Origin: Shewanella livingstonensis
Lineage (GTDB): Bacteria > Pseudomonadota > Gammaproteobacteria > Enterobacterales > Shewanellaceae
DNA length: 64,000 bases
Assembly (NCBI RefSeq): GCF_003855395.1
Contig: NZ_CP034015.1
Span: 186,001-250,000 of the forward strand
Direction: 5' to 3'
In this document: positions 36,826 through 50,335 of the stretch, in pieces
How positions within the stretch are numbered: the stretch's first letter is position 1
Layout: the number at the start of each line of letters is the position of its first letter
Notes under the pieces: model-generated
Told to the model about the DNA's origin: nothing
What the model saw: the letters and a program-made list of their open reading frames with translations, nothing else
The model's database searches: none
Made by a program: the position numbers and the translations under genes

Positions 36826-38919
36826 TTAAAACTTAGCTTCTACGGCAACACTGAAATTACGGTCTTGGCCAATGGTAACCATATTATACTGACCACCTTC
36901 AATATAATCAGTATCGAATAGATTTCTGACATTGGCACGCACGCTGACGTCTTTCCCCATAATATTCATAGTATAAGCAGCACCAATATCAAAGCGGACA
37001 TAATCGTCTTTGCTAATACTGTTATCGGTATTAGCAAAACGCTCACCAACATAGATAGCACCAAAATTCATTGCAAAATCTTCGGTCATTTCATAGCGAG
37101 TCCAGATATTAGCTGACCATTCCGGTGCATCAATAGGTGTTTTACCTTCACGTTCATCACCAGTGTGATATTCAGCATCTAAGTACATCATTGAAGATGT
37201 CATGAACCAATTATCACTTAACTGACCTTGAGCACCCACTTCAAATCCACGATGTTTCTGCTCACCACCTTGGGTGGTGATATCGGTATAAGAATCTATT
37301 GGAGTCGGTAATGTCTCAGAGATAGTAATATTTTCAACAGTGATATCAAAAGCAGCAGCGGTGAGTAATAAGCTATCGTTAAACAGTTCCCATTTAGTAC
37401 CCACTTCGTACTGAATGCCATACTCAGGTTTTAAATCCAGTTCATCGTTAACGTCAAATTGATTATTAACAGCACCTTGCGGAGTAAAACTTTTTGAATA
37501 GTTAACGTAAATACTGCCGTTTTCCATTGGTGAATAAATAGCCCCAAACTTAGGCGATACCGCATAACTGTTCTGACCTAAACCGTCTTTCTTTTGCTCG
37601 TCATAACGCACCCCAGCCAGCAACTTCCACTGTTGGTTTACCGTCATTAAATCTTGTAAATAGAAACCATAATATTTGTATTCGCTGGGATCGCCTTTGC
37701 TACTTTGGTGATAATCAAGATCAGGCTTAATAACTGACTGCCCAGGAATAACGGTTTGGCTTGTTCCACGCTGGATCTGTTGTTGATAGAAATAATCTAG
37801 ATAGTTTGCACCGATCAATAACTGATGTTGAATGCCTGCAAAGTCAGACTCGCCAGTAAAATCGATATAAGCGGTTTTATGCTGCCAGTCGTCATAGCGA
37901 TCAAATGGTTTTATGCTGTAACCATTGCTAAAAGGATCCGTAGTATATTGAGGTGCAGAGTCGAAACGTTGACGATTAAATTGTTGTTCGTTATATCCCC
38001 CTTTTACTTTCCACTCATCACTAATGTGCCAGGTCAAATCAGCACCTAAGTTAGAAACGGTATTGTCAGTAAAAGCCCAGGGCGCATCCCAAACGGTTTT
38101 ATTATTACCAATAATATCACCTTGAGCATCTAACCAACCACCAGCATCAATACCGGCCTTATCTTGGGTATGATCGTATTTAACCGACAACAATACATCA
38201 TCAGTTAAATCAAATTCCATATTAAGATAGCCTAACCAACGGTCGCGCTCTTGATTTTCTTCGGTGGTAGAATACTCGCGCCAGTATTGTGTATCTTGCT
38301 TAACTAACACGCCGCGATAGCGAATACTTTGAGCGTCATTTAAGCTGCCTCCAGCATCAATCTGCGCACGGGTAGATCCGTAACCATCGGTGTCGACACC
38401 TACCTTAAGCATAGAATCATAAGTCGGCTTTTTGGTGACCATATTGACCAAACCACCAGGACCGGATTGGCCGTACAGCATACTAGAAGGACCTTTCAGC
38501 ACTTCAACTTGTTGCAGGGTTTCAATAGGCTGTATGTAGTGAGACCACTGCTGGTGGCCATTAATTAAATATCCATTACCAGAATCTAATTCAAAGCCAC
38601 GGATACTGAAAACTTGGCGGTTCCAGCGTGTAGTCCCAGCCGTTACACTTGAATCATTAACTAATACTTCAGCAAGGTTAGTTGCCAATTGTTCATCGGT
38701 AACAAAATCGGGGATCACATTGACTGATTGTGGGGTATCCATTAGGTCGATATCACCGCGCATAGCACCAGATGCTGTACCGACTTTATAATCGTTAAAA
38801 GTTCGACCCATAACATTAATACGTTCTATGTTTGTATCACTAGATACTTCAGCCATTACCGGCATCGTGATTAATACTGAACCAACTGCTAAACCTATAA
38901 CTGAATATTTAAATACCAT
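36826..38919 (-). CDS. TonB-dependent siderophore receptor
   Basis: A 697-residue outer-membrane receptor. It has a signal peptide (cleavage near PVMA-E, residue 23), a TonB-box-like IERINVMG, and a plug with DTPQSVNVIPDFV, VFSIRGFELDSGNGYLING and GPSSMLYGQSGPGGLVNMVTKKP. This pattern is typical of FhuA/FpvA-type ferric-siderophore receptors. A 22-strand barrel ends in VAVEAKF. No siderophore biosynthesis gene is in the window, so it may take up foreign siderophores. A weak Fur-box-like site lies upstream. Confidence 0.93.
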   Translation of the reverse strand: MVFKYSVIGLAVGSVLITMPVMAEVSSDTNIERINVMGRTFNDYKVGTASGAMRGDIDLMDTPQSVNVIPDFVTDEQLATNLAEVLVNDSSVTAGTTRWNRQVFSIRGFELDSGNGYLINGHQQWSHYIQPIETLQQVEVLKGPSSMLYGQSGPGGLVNMVTKKPTYDSMLKVGVDTDGYGSTRAQIDAGGSLNDAQSIRYRGVLVKQDTQYWREYSTTEENQERDRWLGYLNMEFDLTDDVLLSVKYDHTQDKAGIDAGGWLDAQGDIIGNNKTVWDAPWAFTDNTVSNLGADLTWHISDEWKVKGGYNEQQFNRQRFDSAPQYTTDPFSNGYSIKPFDRYDDWQHKTAYIDFTGESDFAGIQHQLLIGANYLDYFYQQQIQRGTSQTVIPGQSVIKPDLDYHQSSKGDPSEYKYYGFYLQDLMTVNQQWKLLAGVRYDEQKKDGLGQNSYAVSPKFGAIYSPMENGSIYVNYSKSFTPQGAVNNQFDVNDELDLKPEYGIQYEVGTKWELFNDSLLLTAAAFDITVENITISETLPTPIDSYTDITTQGGEQKHRGFEVGAQGQLSDNWFMTSSMMYLDAEYHTGDEREGKTPIDAPEWSANIWTRYEMTEDFAMNFGAIYVGERFANTDNSISKDDYVRFDIGAAYTMNIMGKDVSVRANVRNLFDTDYIEGGQYNMVTIGQDRNFSVAVEAKF

Positions 38920-38964
38920 TTACAACTCCTCAATGAAACCTCTACTCCAACAAACGAGAGTAAT

Positions 38965-38983
38965 ATAAATGAGAAGCGTTTTT
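38965..38983 (-). promoter_or_regulatory. weak Fur-box-like site upstream of the siderophore receptor
   Basis: The sequence around TGAGAAGCG matches the 19-base Fur consensus at 11 positions only. It lies 46 bases upstream of the receptor start. Iron control is expected for this gene class, which raises the prior, but the match alone would not be convincing. Confidence 0.35.
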
Positions 38984-39145
38984 ATTTAAACTTCCTTTTC
39001 AATCTTTACAATTGACTGTGATATAGATCTAAATTATATAAAATCAAAGAATTGGGTCTGCACACCAAAATTAATTTAAACTTAATTAACCTCTTATTTG
39101 TTATTTTATTTAGTCAGTTTAATATTCATAATTTTTAAGATAATA

Positions 39146-39170
39146 AAAAAGCGACCTAAGGTCGCTTTAG
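39146..39170 (-). terminator. intrinsic terminator of glmU
   Basis: AAAGCGACC and GGTCGCTTT with a 3-base centre, followed by T-rich sequence on the minus strand, about 20 bases past the glmU stop. Confidence 0.9.
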
Positions 39171-39188
39171 AATAGTCAGTATAAAAAT

Positions 39189-40553
39189 CTACTTTTTGAT
39201 TTTAATCGGCCGTTGCCAACCCGCAATGTGGCGCTGTTTAACACGTGTAATCACCAGTTCATTTTCTGCAACATCTTTAGTTATGGTTGAACCAGCCCCT
39301 AATGTCGCATTTTTACCAATGGTAACAGGTGCAATCAATTGCGTGTCGCTGCCAACAAATACACCATCTTCAATGGTGGTAATAAACTTATTGGCACCAT
39401 CGTAGTTACAGGTAATAGTACCCGCACCAATGTTTACCCCTGCACCAATAACAGCGTCGCCTAAATAAGCTAAATGACCCGCTTTAGAACCTTTACCTAA
39501 AACAGTTTTTTTTATTTCAACAAAGTTACCTATATGGGCATCTTCTTTAAGCTCTGCCCCTGGGCGTAAACGAGCAAAAGGTCCGGCACTGGCGGCTTGT
39601 CCAAGCTTGGCGCCTTCAACGATTGTATAAGGTTTAATTTCTGCATTATCAGCAATGTCGCAATCAATCAAAATCGCGCCTGCTCCAATTGTCACGTTAT
39701 TACCTAAGGTGACTTTACCTTGAAATATCACATTGATATCAATCATCACGTCCATACCTACGCTAACATCACCACGAATATCAATACGGGCAGGATCACG
39801 TAAGTTAGCGCCATCGAGCATCATTTTTTCTGCAGCTCGAGCCTGATAAGCACGTTCTAATTGCGCAAGTTGCACACGGTTATTAGCCCCTTCAACTTCG
39901 ATAGCCGATTGCGGTTGAGATGTGGTAATTTCAACACCATCAGTTTTAGCCATGGCAATGATGTCAGTAAGGTAGTATTCGCCTTGAGCATTGTTGTTTG
40001 ATAAGCGATTTAACCACGCTTTTAATTGTTTACCCGGTACAGCCATAATACCGGTGTTCACTTCGTTAATTTTTAGCTGTTCGGCATTAGCATCTTTTTG
40101 CTCGATAATCCCTACTACGCTGCCATGCTCACGCACAATACGGCCATAACCACTAGGATTAGGTAAGTTTACCGTCAAAATAGCTAACCCATTGACTGGA
40201 CGTGCTATCAATAGTGCTTCGAGGGTCGATTGTTGGATAAGCGGCACGTCACCATAAAGAATTAATACTGTATCGTGGTCATTAATGTTTGGGTTTGCCT
40301 GTGCAACTGCATGACCGGTACCCAATTGTTCGGCCTGTAATACCCAGTTTAATGGTTGCTCACCAAGTGCTGTTTGTAATTTATCTGCGCCATAGCCATA
40401 CACTAACTGAATAGCAGATGATCCCAATGAATTGGCAGTATCTATTACATGTTGCACCATACTTTTATGGGCAATAGGATGCAGCACTTTAGGTAAATCT
40501 GAGCGCATCCGAGTTCCTTTTCCTGCAGCTAAGATCACAACATTTAACGACAT
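39189..40553 (-). CDS. glmU: bifunctional GlcNAc-1-P uridyltransferase / GlcN-1-P acetyltransferase
   Basis: A two-domain enzyme making UDP-GlcNAc from glucosamine 1-phosphate. The N-terminal pyrophosphorylase domain has [26 protein letters not shown] and NEVNTGIMA. The C-terminal left-handed beta-helix has hexapeptide repeats ([30 protein letters not shown]). From the ATG at 40553, with AAGGA upstream, it has 454 residues, against 456 in E. coli; the frame extending to 40613 adds non-family residues. It follows the ATP synthase operon after a strong terminator, as in many gammaproteobacteria. Confidence 0.96.
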   Translation of the reverse strand: MSLNVVILAAGKGTRMRSDLPKVLHPIAHKSMVQHVIDTANSLGSSAIQLVYGYGADKLQTALGEQPLNWVLQAEQLGTGHAVAQANPNINDHDTVLILYGDVPLIQQSTLEALLIARPVNGLAILTVNLPNPSGYGRIVREHGSVVGIIEQKDANAEQLKINEVNTGIMAVPGKQLKAWLNRLSNNNAQGEYYLTDIIAMAKTDGVEITTSQPQSAIEVEGANNRVQLAQLERAYQARAAEKMMLDGANLRDPARIDIRGDVSVGMDVMIDINVIFQGKVTLGNNVTIGAGAILIDCDIADNAEIKPYTIVEGAKLGQAASAGPFARLRPGAELKEDAHIGNFVEIKKTVLGKGSKAGHLAYLGDAVIGAGVNIGAGTITCNYDGANKFITTIEDGVFVGSDTQLIAPVTIGKNATLGAGSTITKDVAENELVITRVKQRHIAGWQRPIKIKK

Positions 40554-40655
40554 TGAGCATTCCTTTAATGAACGGATAGAGATTTGTCGACATTTTAGCG
40601 GAATATCAACCAAAGGGAAAATAAAGGCGCCAACTTAGCCAATAATGGTCAATAA

Positions 40656-40684
40656 AAAAGGCGACTCATAAAGAGTCGCCTTTT
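40656..40684 (-). terminator. intrinsic terminator of the ATP synthase operon
   Basis: A perfect 12-bp stem (AAAAGGCGACTC / GAGTCGCCTTTT) with a 5-base loop, ending in T6 on the minus strand, 19 bases after the atpC stop. Confidence 0.93.
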
Positions 40685-40702
40685 AAGCGTCAAATAATCA
40701 GA

Positions 40703-41131
40703 TTATCTGGTGATATTTTTCTTGATGCATTCAACAACACGTAATTGAGCCAAAGATTTGGCTAATTCCATTGCTGCAGCTTCATAATTAAAGTCAGATC
40801 CCGCGTTAGCAATTGCTTGCTCTGCACGTTCTTTGGCTTCTAAAGCAGCTTTCTCATCAATATCATCGGCACGTAATGCTACATCAGCAAGCACTGAAAT
40901 TGCAGTAGGTTGTACTTCCAGTAAACCACCTGATAGATACAACACTTCTTCACTGCCATCTTGCTTGATAAAGCGCGCCATACCAGGCTTGATTTTTGTC
41001 AGTAACGCAACATGATTAGGCATAATACCTAACTCACCTTCAGCACCATTAACTTCAAAGAAGCTAACTTGGCCGTGGTAGATGCTGTTTTCTGCACTAA
41101 CAATATCAAGTTGGACTGTTTTGGCTGCCAT
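40703..41131 (-). CDS. atpC: F1F0 ATP synthase epsilon subunit
   Basis: The central-stalk epsilon subunit, about 142 residues. The N-terminal beta-sandwich ([31 protein letters not shown]) and C-terminal helical hairpin are complete. The ATG at 41131 is chosen over an in-frame TTG one codon earlier; AAGGAG stands just before. It is the last gene of the operon and is followed by its terminator. Confidence 0.95.
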   Translation of the reverse strand: MAAKTVQLDIVSAENSIYHGQVSFFEVNGAEGELGIMPNHVALLTKIKPGMARFIKQDGSEEVLYLSGGLLEVQPTAISVLADVALRADDIDEKAALEAKERAEQAIANAGSDFNYEAAAMELAKSLAQLRVVECIKKNITR

Positions 41132-41167
41132 CAAGTTCTCCTTAAAGAACTAAGCTTTACGGCCTAG

Positions 41168-43455
<2,288 letters not shown>

Positions 43456-43508
43456 CTCTACTCTCCAATCTGGGACCTGAGGTGCCTAATGACACCCCGT
43501 GTTCATTA

Positions 43509-45050
43509 TTACCAGGTTTGGGTTTCAATGAACTTGTCCATGCCTGCCTTTAACTCACCTTCGATATCAGCGTTATAATCGCCAGTAGCATTGATGGTGT
43601 TCATTAGGTCAGCATGTTGACTGTTCATGTATGAAAGCAGAGAGGCTTCGAAGCGACCGATTTCATTTAAAGCAACACCTTTAAGGTAGCCTTTTTCAGC
43701 TGCGAAAATAGACACAGACTGGGCAGCAACGCTCATAGGAGCATATTGCTTTTGCTTCATTAATTCGGTTACACGCTCACCATGCTCAAGTTGAGCACGT
43801 GTTGCATCATCTAAATCAGACGCAAACTGTGAGAACGCAGCAAGCTCTCGATACTGTGCAAGTGCTGTACGAATACCGCCTGACAGTTTCTTGATGATTT
43901 TAGTCTGCGCGGCACCACCAACACGAGAAACAGAAATACCTGGGTTAACGGCTGGACGAAGTCCTGAGTTAAACAAGTCTGTTTCAAGGAAGATCTGACC
44001 ATCGGTAATCGAAATTACGTTGGTCGGTACGAACGCTGACACATCACCAGCTTGGGTTTCAATAATAGGTAAAGCGGTTAACGAACCAGTTTGACCTGTT
44101 ACTGCACCTTTAGTGAACTTTTCTACATAATTCACGTTTACGCGTGAAGCACGCTCTAATAAACGAGAGTGTAGATAAAAAACGTCACCTGGGTAAGCTT
44201 CACGTCCTGGTGGACGCTTCAATAGTAACGAAATTTGACGATAAGCAACTGCTTGCTTAGACAAATCATCATATACTATTAAAGAATCTTCACCGCGGTC
44301 ACGGAAGTATTCACCCATAGAACAACCAGAATATGGCGCTAAATATTGCAGTGCGGCAGCTTCTGAAGCTGATGCAACTACAACGATAGTGTTAGCTAAT
44401 GCACCATGTTCTTCAAGCTTGCGTACTACGTTAGCAATGGTCGAAGCTTTCTGACCGATGGCTACATAGACACACTTAATGCCTGAATCTTTCTGGTTGA
44501 TAATTGCATCGATTGCCATCGCTGTTTTACCAGTCTGACGGTCACCAATAATCAATTCACGTTGACCACGACCAATAGGGATCATGGCATCAACGGCTTT
44601 ATAACCAGTTTGGATTGGTTGTGATACTGACTTACGTTCAATAACACCAGGGGCAATCACTTCAACAGGAGAGAAACCATCGTTGTCGATAGGTCCTTTT
44701 CCGTCAATAGGCTCACCTAGAGTGTTAACAACGCGGCCAAGTAGACCACGACCCACCGGTACTTCAAGAATACGACCAGTGGTTCTAACTTTATCGCCTT
44801 CTGCTAAATTAGCATAAGGCCCCATTACTACGGCGCCGACAGAATCACGTTCTAAATTCAACGCGATTGCAAAACAGCCACCAGGCAGTTCGATCATTTC
44901 ACCTTGCATTACATCGGCTAGGCCGTTAATGCGAATGATGCCGTCACTTACTGCAACGATTGTACCTTCGTTGCGAGCTTCACTAACGACGTCGAACTGC
45001 TGGATCCGCTGTTTAATCAGATCGCTGATTTCAGTGGAATTCAGTTGCAT
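43509..45050 (-). CDS. atpA: F1F0 ATP synthase alpha subunit
   Basis: The non-catalytic nucleotide-binding F1 subunit. It has the Walker [21 protein letters not shown] and the signature [15 protein letters not shown] use the ATG at 45050, which gives MQLNSTEIS as in E. coli and 513 residues; a TTG two codons earlier is unlikely. It starts 14 bases after the atpH stop. Confidence 0.98.
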   Translation of the reverse strand: MQLNSTEISDLIKQRIQQFDVVSEARNEGTIVAVSDGIIRINGLADVMQGEMIELPGGCFAIALNLERDSVGAVVMGPYANLAEGDKVRTTGRILEVPVGRGLLGRVVNTLGEPIDGKGPIDNDGFSPVEVIAPGVIERKSVSQPIQTGYKAVDAMIPIGRGQRELIIGDRQTGKTAMAIDAIINQKDSGIKCVYVAIGQKASTIANVVRKLEEHGALANTIVVVASASEAAALQYLAPYSGCSMGEYFRDRGEDSLIVYDDLSKQAVAYRQISLLLKRPPGREAYPGDVFYLHSRLLERASRVNVNYVEKFTKGAVTGQTGSLTALPIIETQAGDVSAFVPTNVISITDGQIFLETDLFNSGLRPAVNPGISVSRVGGAAQTKIIKKLSGGIRTALAQYRELAAFSQFASDLDDATRAQLEHGERVTELMKQKQYAPMSVAAQSVSIFAAEKGYLKGVALNEIGRFEASLLSYMNSQHADLMNTINATGDYNADIEGELKAGMDKFIETQTW

Positions 45051-45064
45051 GCTCAAACTCCCAA

Positions 45065-45598
45065 TTACGACTGCAGCTTTTCAGACAAACGCGATAACTT
45101 ACCGCTTACCGAGCCATCAATGACTAGGTCGCCTGATTTAATAATTACACCGCCAATAAGCGATGCGTCGATGCTGCAATTCAGCTTAACTTTGCGTGCG
45201 AGACGTTTCTCTAAAGAAACACTAATTTGCTGCTGTTGCTCAGAGCTTAGCTCAGTAGCAGAAACCACATCGGCCTCAACTTCTTTTGCCCACTCATTAC
45301 GGTATTCAGCAAAAAGTAGCGATACTGTTGACAGTATCCCTAAACGACCGTTTTCAGCCATTACCTTTATCAGGTTTTGACCTTGCTCATTGACTTGCTC
45401 ACCGCATACTTTTATAAACAGTGTGGCAAGCTGTGTACTCGCGAGAGTACCATTAAGCAGTGGCTTTATTGATTCGTTTTCACTTACCAATGAAGCAAAA
45501 GTTAACATTTCTGTCCAACTTTCTACTGCTTTATGCTCAACAGCAAAATCAAAAGCTGCCTTTGCGTAAGGGCGAGCGATGGTGCTTAATTCAGCCAT
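45065..45598 (-). CDS. atpH: F1F0 ATP synthase delta subunit
   Basis: A peripheral-stalk subunit joining F1 to subunit b, 177 residues as in E. coli. The N-terminal [12 protein letters not shown] motif and the C-terminal [16 protein letters not shown] are present. It follows atpF after 16 bases. Confidence 0.96.
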   Translation of the reverse strand: MAELSTIARPYAKAAFDFAVEHKAVESWTEMLTFASLVSENESIKPLLNGTLASTQLATLFIKVCGEQVNEQGQNLIKVMAENGRLGILSTVSLLFAEYRNEWAKEVEADVVSATELSSEQQQQISVSLEKRLARKVKLNCSIDASLIGGVIIKSGDLVIDGSVSGKLSRLSEKLQS

Positions 45599-45614
45599 AA
45601 CTCAACTCCCTTAA

Positions 45615-46085
45615 TCAAATTTCAGCAACAAGTTTATTAACTATGTCACTGTGGGCTTCTGGATCTATCACGCGTTCAAGAATTTTCTCTGCACCAGCGA
45701 TTGCTAGTAGAGCAACTTGCTTACGCAAATCATCTTTTACGCGATTACGTTCGTTTTCAATTTCTGCTTGACCCTGGGCGATAATTTTAGCTCGCTCAGT
45801 TTGTGCTTCAACTTTAGCTTCTTCAACGATTTGAGCCTTACGCTTATTAGCTTGCTCAATAATTTCGTTGGCAGTTACTTTTGCTTCTTTTAGTTGCTCA
45901 GTAGCTTTAATTTGTGCTAACTCTAGATCTTTTGCTGCACGGCCGGCATCAGCCAGACCATCAGCAATTTTCTTCTGGCGTTCTTCGATGGCATTCATCA
46001 ACGGAGGCCATACAAACTTCATGCAAAACCACACGAAGAGAATAAAGGCAACCGTCTGACCGAATAGGGTAGCGTTGAAATTCAC
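45615..46085 (-). CDS. atpF: F1F0 ATP synthase subunit b
   Basis: A 156-residue peripheral-stalk subunit, same length as in E. coli. One N-terminal membrane helix ([20 protein letters not shown]) is followed by a long charged dimerising helix rich in Glu, Lys and Ala. It starts with [10 protein letters not shown] as in enteric relatives. Confidence 0.96.
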   Translation of the reverse strand: MNFNATLFGQTVAFILFVWFCMKFVWPPLMNAIEERQKKIADGLADAGRAAKDLELAQIKATEQLKEAKVTANEIIEQANKRKAQIVEEAKVEAQTERAKIIAQGQAEIENERNRVKDDLRKQVALLAIAGAEKILERVIDPEAHSDIVNKLVAEI

Positions 46086-46122
46086 AACAGCCTCCTAGTT
46101 AGATTAAAGACAGAAGCATTAG

Positions 46123-46401
<279 letters not shown>

Positions 46402-46438
46402 TTATTAATGATTTAGGTCAAAAAATTTTCGGTTACCC

Positions 46439-47236
<798 letters not shown>

Positions 47237-47245
47237 TCATCCCAC

Positions 47246-47635
47246 TTAACTTTGCTTGAAATATAAAGGTGCTATCCAATGTACAACTAGCGCTAATGAG
47301 TAACAGGTAAAAAGTGGCATAAATCCAACTTTTAAATTGATAAACACTAACGAAAATAATGCAATGGTTAATAGCATCTTTACCGCTTCCCCCCAGTAAA
47401 AGCTTTTAATCACTTTTGCTGCAGAGCTTGCCCCACTATGTGAGAAAGCTAGGGTTGCGAATACAAAATTAGGAAGTACAGCAATTACGCCACCTGCAAG
47501 TGCAGATAAGCCATACTGTGCTCCCCACATAACGAAAAATAGTGTTGAAATAATACTCGCGACTGCCGCTTGTACCAGCACTAATTTATAGGCTGCTAAC
47601 CTGCCACGACGCGCTAAAACATTACCCAACTTCAT
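47246..47635 (-). CDS. atpI: ATP synthase protein I
   Basis: A 129-residue protein with four hydrophobic helices and the AtpI-type FFWGEAVK-like motif (KSFYWGEAVKMLLTI). It is thought to help assemble the subunit c ring and is the first gene of the operon. A good promoter lies 80-110 bases upstream. Confidence 0.92.
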   Translation of the reverse strand: MKLGNVLARRGRLAAYKLVLVQAAVASIISTLFFVMWGAQYGLSALAGGVIAVLPNFVFATLAFSHSGASSAAKVIKSFYWGEAVKMLLTIALFSLVFINLKVGFMPLFTCYSLALVVHWIAPLYFKQS

Positions 47636-47715
47636 ATCTCCGCATTATTGCCTTTCGCGGTCCTAATGTTAAATTTAATATATTAAACTAGCCTTAAGAT
47701 TCAAAAAGCCTGCAA

Positions 47716-47743
47716 AGTATACCTTTTCGCGCTTTGTTTGCAA
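47716..47743 (-). promoter_or_regulatory. putative sigma-70 promoter of the ATP synthase operon
   Basis: On the minus strand TTGCAA (47743-47738), a 16-base spacer and TATACT (47721-47716). It lies about 80 bases upstream of the atpI start in the only sizeable gap before the operon. Confidence 0.6.
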
Positions 47744-47854
47744 CTTTGATGATAGTAAAACAACGATTTTGCGCACTATCGAGCGCTAAATTACTAAAAA
47801 CTAAAATTAGAGCTACGTCACAAACTTACTAATGAAATTGGTTTAATCCACATT

Positions 47855-48742
47855 TCAACGAATTTTACTTAAAATCCCGTCTAATTCAGCAAGATTCTGG
47901 TAATTTATTACAATTTTGCCTTTACCTTTACTTCCATGATTGATAGCAACTTTAGCACCTAGTCTTTCAATTAACTCTTGTTCTAAGCGGCTAACATCAT
48001 GATCTTTAGCTGGTGTTTCGGCGTCTTTAGCCGGATTCAAGGCTTTATTAACTAATCGTTCAGTTTCTCGAACAGTCATTTCTTTCGAGGCTACTAATCG
48101 AGCTAAATTTGTCTGTTCATCACCCTCTAATGCTAATAAAGCACGAGCATGCCCCATGTCGATGTCACCGTTTTCTAACAAACGTTTAACAGGTTCGTTA
48201 AGGCTATTTAAACGCAATAAATTAGACACGCTAGCACGGGATTTACCTACAGCATCAGCGACTTGTTGATGAGTTAATTCAAACTCTTCAAGTAATCGCT
48301 GTAATGCGATGGCTTCTTCCATTGCATTTAAATCTTCACGTTGAATGTTCTCAATAAGAGCAATCGCAACAGCGGCATCATCGGCAACTTGCTTAACAAT
48401 ACACGGTACTTTATCAAGTTTAGCGAGTTGAGCCGCACGCCAGCGGCGTTCGCCGGCGATAATTTCATAGTTAGTATCAGAAATTTTACGAATAACAATC
48501 GGTTGTATTACACCTTGAGCTCGAATAGATTCAGCCAGCTCTTCTAATGCTTCGGGCGACATATCTTTACGGGGTTGATATTTACCTGGTTGTAATAAAT
48601 CAAGATCAAGGTGCAGTAAATCACTTACCGTAGCAGATAGTTGTTGTTTTTCTTCTGCTTGTTCGCTTTTACGACTAGCGGCATTACTGTGGCTTAATAA
48701 GGCATCCAAGCCTTTACCTAAACCGCGTTTTTTTAAAGTCAT
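47855..48742 (-). CDS. parB: chromosome-partitioning protein ParB
   Basis: A 295-residue CTP-dependent DNA clamp that loads at parS. It has the N-terminal KKRGLGKGLDALL, the ParB/Srx domain with the arginine-rich GERRWRAAQLA, a helix-turn-helix (THQQVADAVGKSRASVSNLL), and a C-terminal dimer region. It follows parA after 9 bases. A parS-like site is 2-3 kb away inside mnmG. Confidence 0.96.
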   Translation of the reverse strand: MTLKKRGLGKGLDALLSHSNAASRKSEQAEEKQQLSATVSDLLHLDLDLLQPGKYQPRKDMSPEALEELAESIRAQGVIQPIVIRKISDTNYEIIAGERRWRAAQLAKLDKVPCIVKQVADDAAVAIALIENIQREDLNAMEEAIALQRLLEEFELTHQQVADAVGKSRASVSNLLRLNSLNEPVKRLLENGDIDMGHARALLALEGDEQTNLARLVASKEMTVRETERLVNKALNPAKDAETPAKDHDVSRLEQELIERLGAKVAINHGSKGKGKIVINYQNLAELDGILSKIR

Positions 48743-48751
48743 TTCGCTATC

Positions 48752-49540
48752 CTACGCTTGTTTGGGTTGAGTTTGCTGTTCTGCACGACGGATTATTTCA
48801 CCCGCTAGGGCTAAATAAGCTTTGGCCCCAGCACTGGATTTGTCGTAATACATGGCAGGCGCACCAAAACTAGGGGCCTCAGCTAATCGAACATTCCGGG
48901 GTATAACAGTACGATACACTTTTTCTCCAAAATGCTGCTTAAGCTGATCAGAAACATCATTAGATAAACGATTGCGCGGATCATACATTGTACGCAAAAT
49001 GCCTTCGATGCTTAGCGTTGGATTTACCATTGCACCAAGCTTAGTAATCGTTTCAATCAATGCTGTTAAGCCTTCTAGGGCATAATATTCACATTGCATT
49101 GGCACGAGCACAGAATCAGCAGCAGACATAGCGTTCACGGTGAGCATATTAAGCGATGGCGGACAATCAATAAAAATATAATCGTAGTCATCTCTGATCG
49201 GCGCTAATGCGTTACGTAAGCGGATCTCACGAGCATAAAATTCCATCAGTTTAATTTCAGCAGCGGTCACATCACCATTACCTGCGATCAAATCATATTT
49301 ACCAATGGTATTTCTAATGACAATATCAGCAAAAGGTTTTTCTTCTACCAATAATTCATAAGCGGTATTGTCGACTTCATATTTATCGACGCCACTGCCC
49401 ATCGTAGCATTACCTTGAGGATCTAAATCGATCAACAACACTTTACGCTTTGTGGCGGCAAGTGATGCGGCTAAATTAACGCAAGTTGTTGTTTTTCCAA
49501 CGCCACCTTTTTGGTTGGCTACGGCAATGATTTTACCCAC
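48752..49540 (-). CDS. parA: chromosome-partitioning ATPase ParA (Soj)
   Basis: A 262-residue deviant Walker ATPase that binds DNA in its ATP state and moves ParB-parS complexes. It has [15 protein letters not shown] near the N-terminus, [13 protein letters not shown], and the Walker [11 protein letters not shown]. There is no N-terminal helix-turn-helix, so it is the chromosomal (Soj) type. It lies downstream of rsmG in the usual order. Confidence 0.97.
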   Translation of the reverse strand: MGKIIAVANQKGGVGKTTTCVNLAASLAATKRKVLLIDLDPQGNATMGSGVDKYEVDNTAYELLVEEKPFADIVIRNTIGKYDLIAGNGDVTAAEIKLMEFYAREIRLRNALAPIRDDYDYIFIDCPPSLNMLTVNAMSAADSVLVPMQCEYYALEGLTALIETITKLGAMVNPTLSIEGILRTMYDPRNRLSNDVSDQLKQHFGEKVYRTVIPRNVRLAEAPSFGAPAMYYDKSSAGAKAYLALAGEIIRRAEQQTQPKQA

Positions 49541-49602
49541 AATGTCATCCTGTCTTAATATTATTGATGTCCGGTTAGCTTAATTAGCGAAAGAAATGCG
49601 AT

Positions 49603-50244
49603 TTATTGCTTAGCAATTTTTAATAAATGTCGCTGTTCATCTAACATAGGGACATGCAATACAATGGTTTCTACCAACGAAAATCCCGCTGGTATATCTT
49701 GTAATTCTTGCTGATTTATCTGGCCTTTTAACGCATAAAAAGTGCCTTTTTCAGTCGGTAAATGATGACACCAACTGAGCATATCTTGAATCGATGCAAA
49801 TGCTCTACTTAATACCCCATTAAATTTGCTTTCTGGGTTATAAGCTTCAACACGACTTTCTACTGAAGTAATATTGTTAATTTTTAATTCAAATTGAACC
49901 TGTTTTTGAAAACGGATCCGTTTTCCTAAACTATCAAGCAATACAAACTGTTTATCTGGGTTCATAATGGCTAATGGGATCCCTGGTAAACCGGGGCCAG
50001 TTCCCACATCAATAAATCGCTGTCCTTCAAGATAAGGAGAAACGGTCAAACTGTCCATAACATGACGGATTAACATTTGCTCAGGATCGCGAACAGCGGT
50101 TAGGTTATAAGCCTTATTCCATTTATCAAGCATTTCAACAAAACCTATTAATTGTTTTTGTTGTAATTCAGTGGCCGACATATCCATTTCAGCTAAATAG
50201 GTTTTAAGTTGGGCAGATAACACAGAAAGCCTCGTAGGTTGCAT
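49603..50244 (-). CDS. rsmG: 16S rRNA (guanine527-N7) methyltransferase
   Basis: A class I methyltransferase (GidB) of about 213 residues. It has [19 protein letters not shown] in the N-terminal helix region, the SAM loop [16 protein letters not shown], and [12 protein letters not shown] use the ATG at 50244; a GTG three codons earlier is equally possible because neither has a clear ribosome site. A hairpin separates it from mnmG. Confidence 0.95.
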   Translation of the reverse strand: MQPTRLSVLSAQLKTYLAEMDMSATELQQKQLIGFVEMLDKWNKAYNLTAVRDPEQMLIRHVMDSLTVSPYLEGQRFIDVGTGPGLPGIPLAIMNPDKQFVLLDSLGKRIRFQKQVQFELKINNITSVESRVEAYNPESKFNGVLSRAFASIQDMLSWCHHLPTEKGTFYALKGQINQQELQDIPAGFSLVETIVLHVPMLDEQRHLLKIAKQ

Positions 50245-50282
50245 GATAAACACGGCAGTTATTATGAAGCCGTAAAAGCACT

Positions 50283-50306
50283 AAGGGAAGCCTTATGGCT
50301 TCCCTT
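50283..50306 (-). terminator. hairpin between mnmG and rsmG
   Basis: A perfect 10-bp stem (AAGGGAAGCC / GGCTTCCCTT) with a 4-base loop, but only a short T-run (CTTTTA) follows on the minus strand. It may be a partial terminator or a processing site between the two genes. Confidence 0.65.
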
Positions 50307-50335
50307 GTGTTATTGAGTTGAAAAAATAACTAGAT

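Noticed and set aside
40554..40613. 20-residue N-terminal extension of GlmU
   Set aside because: Family members start at [13 protein letters not shown]; the ATG at 40553 has a good ribosome site.
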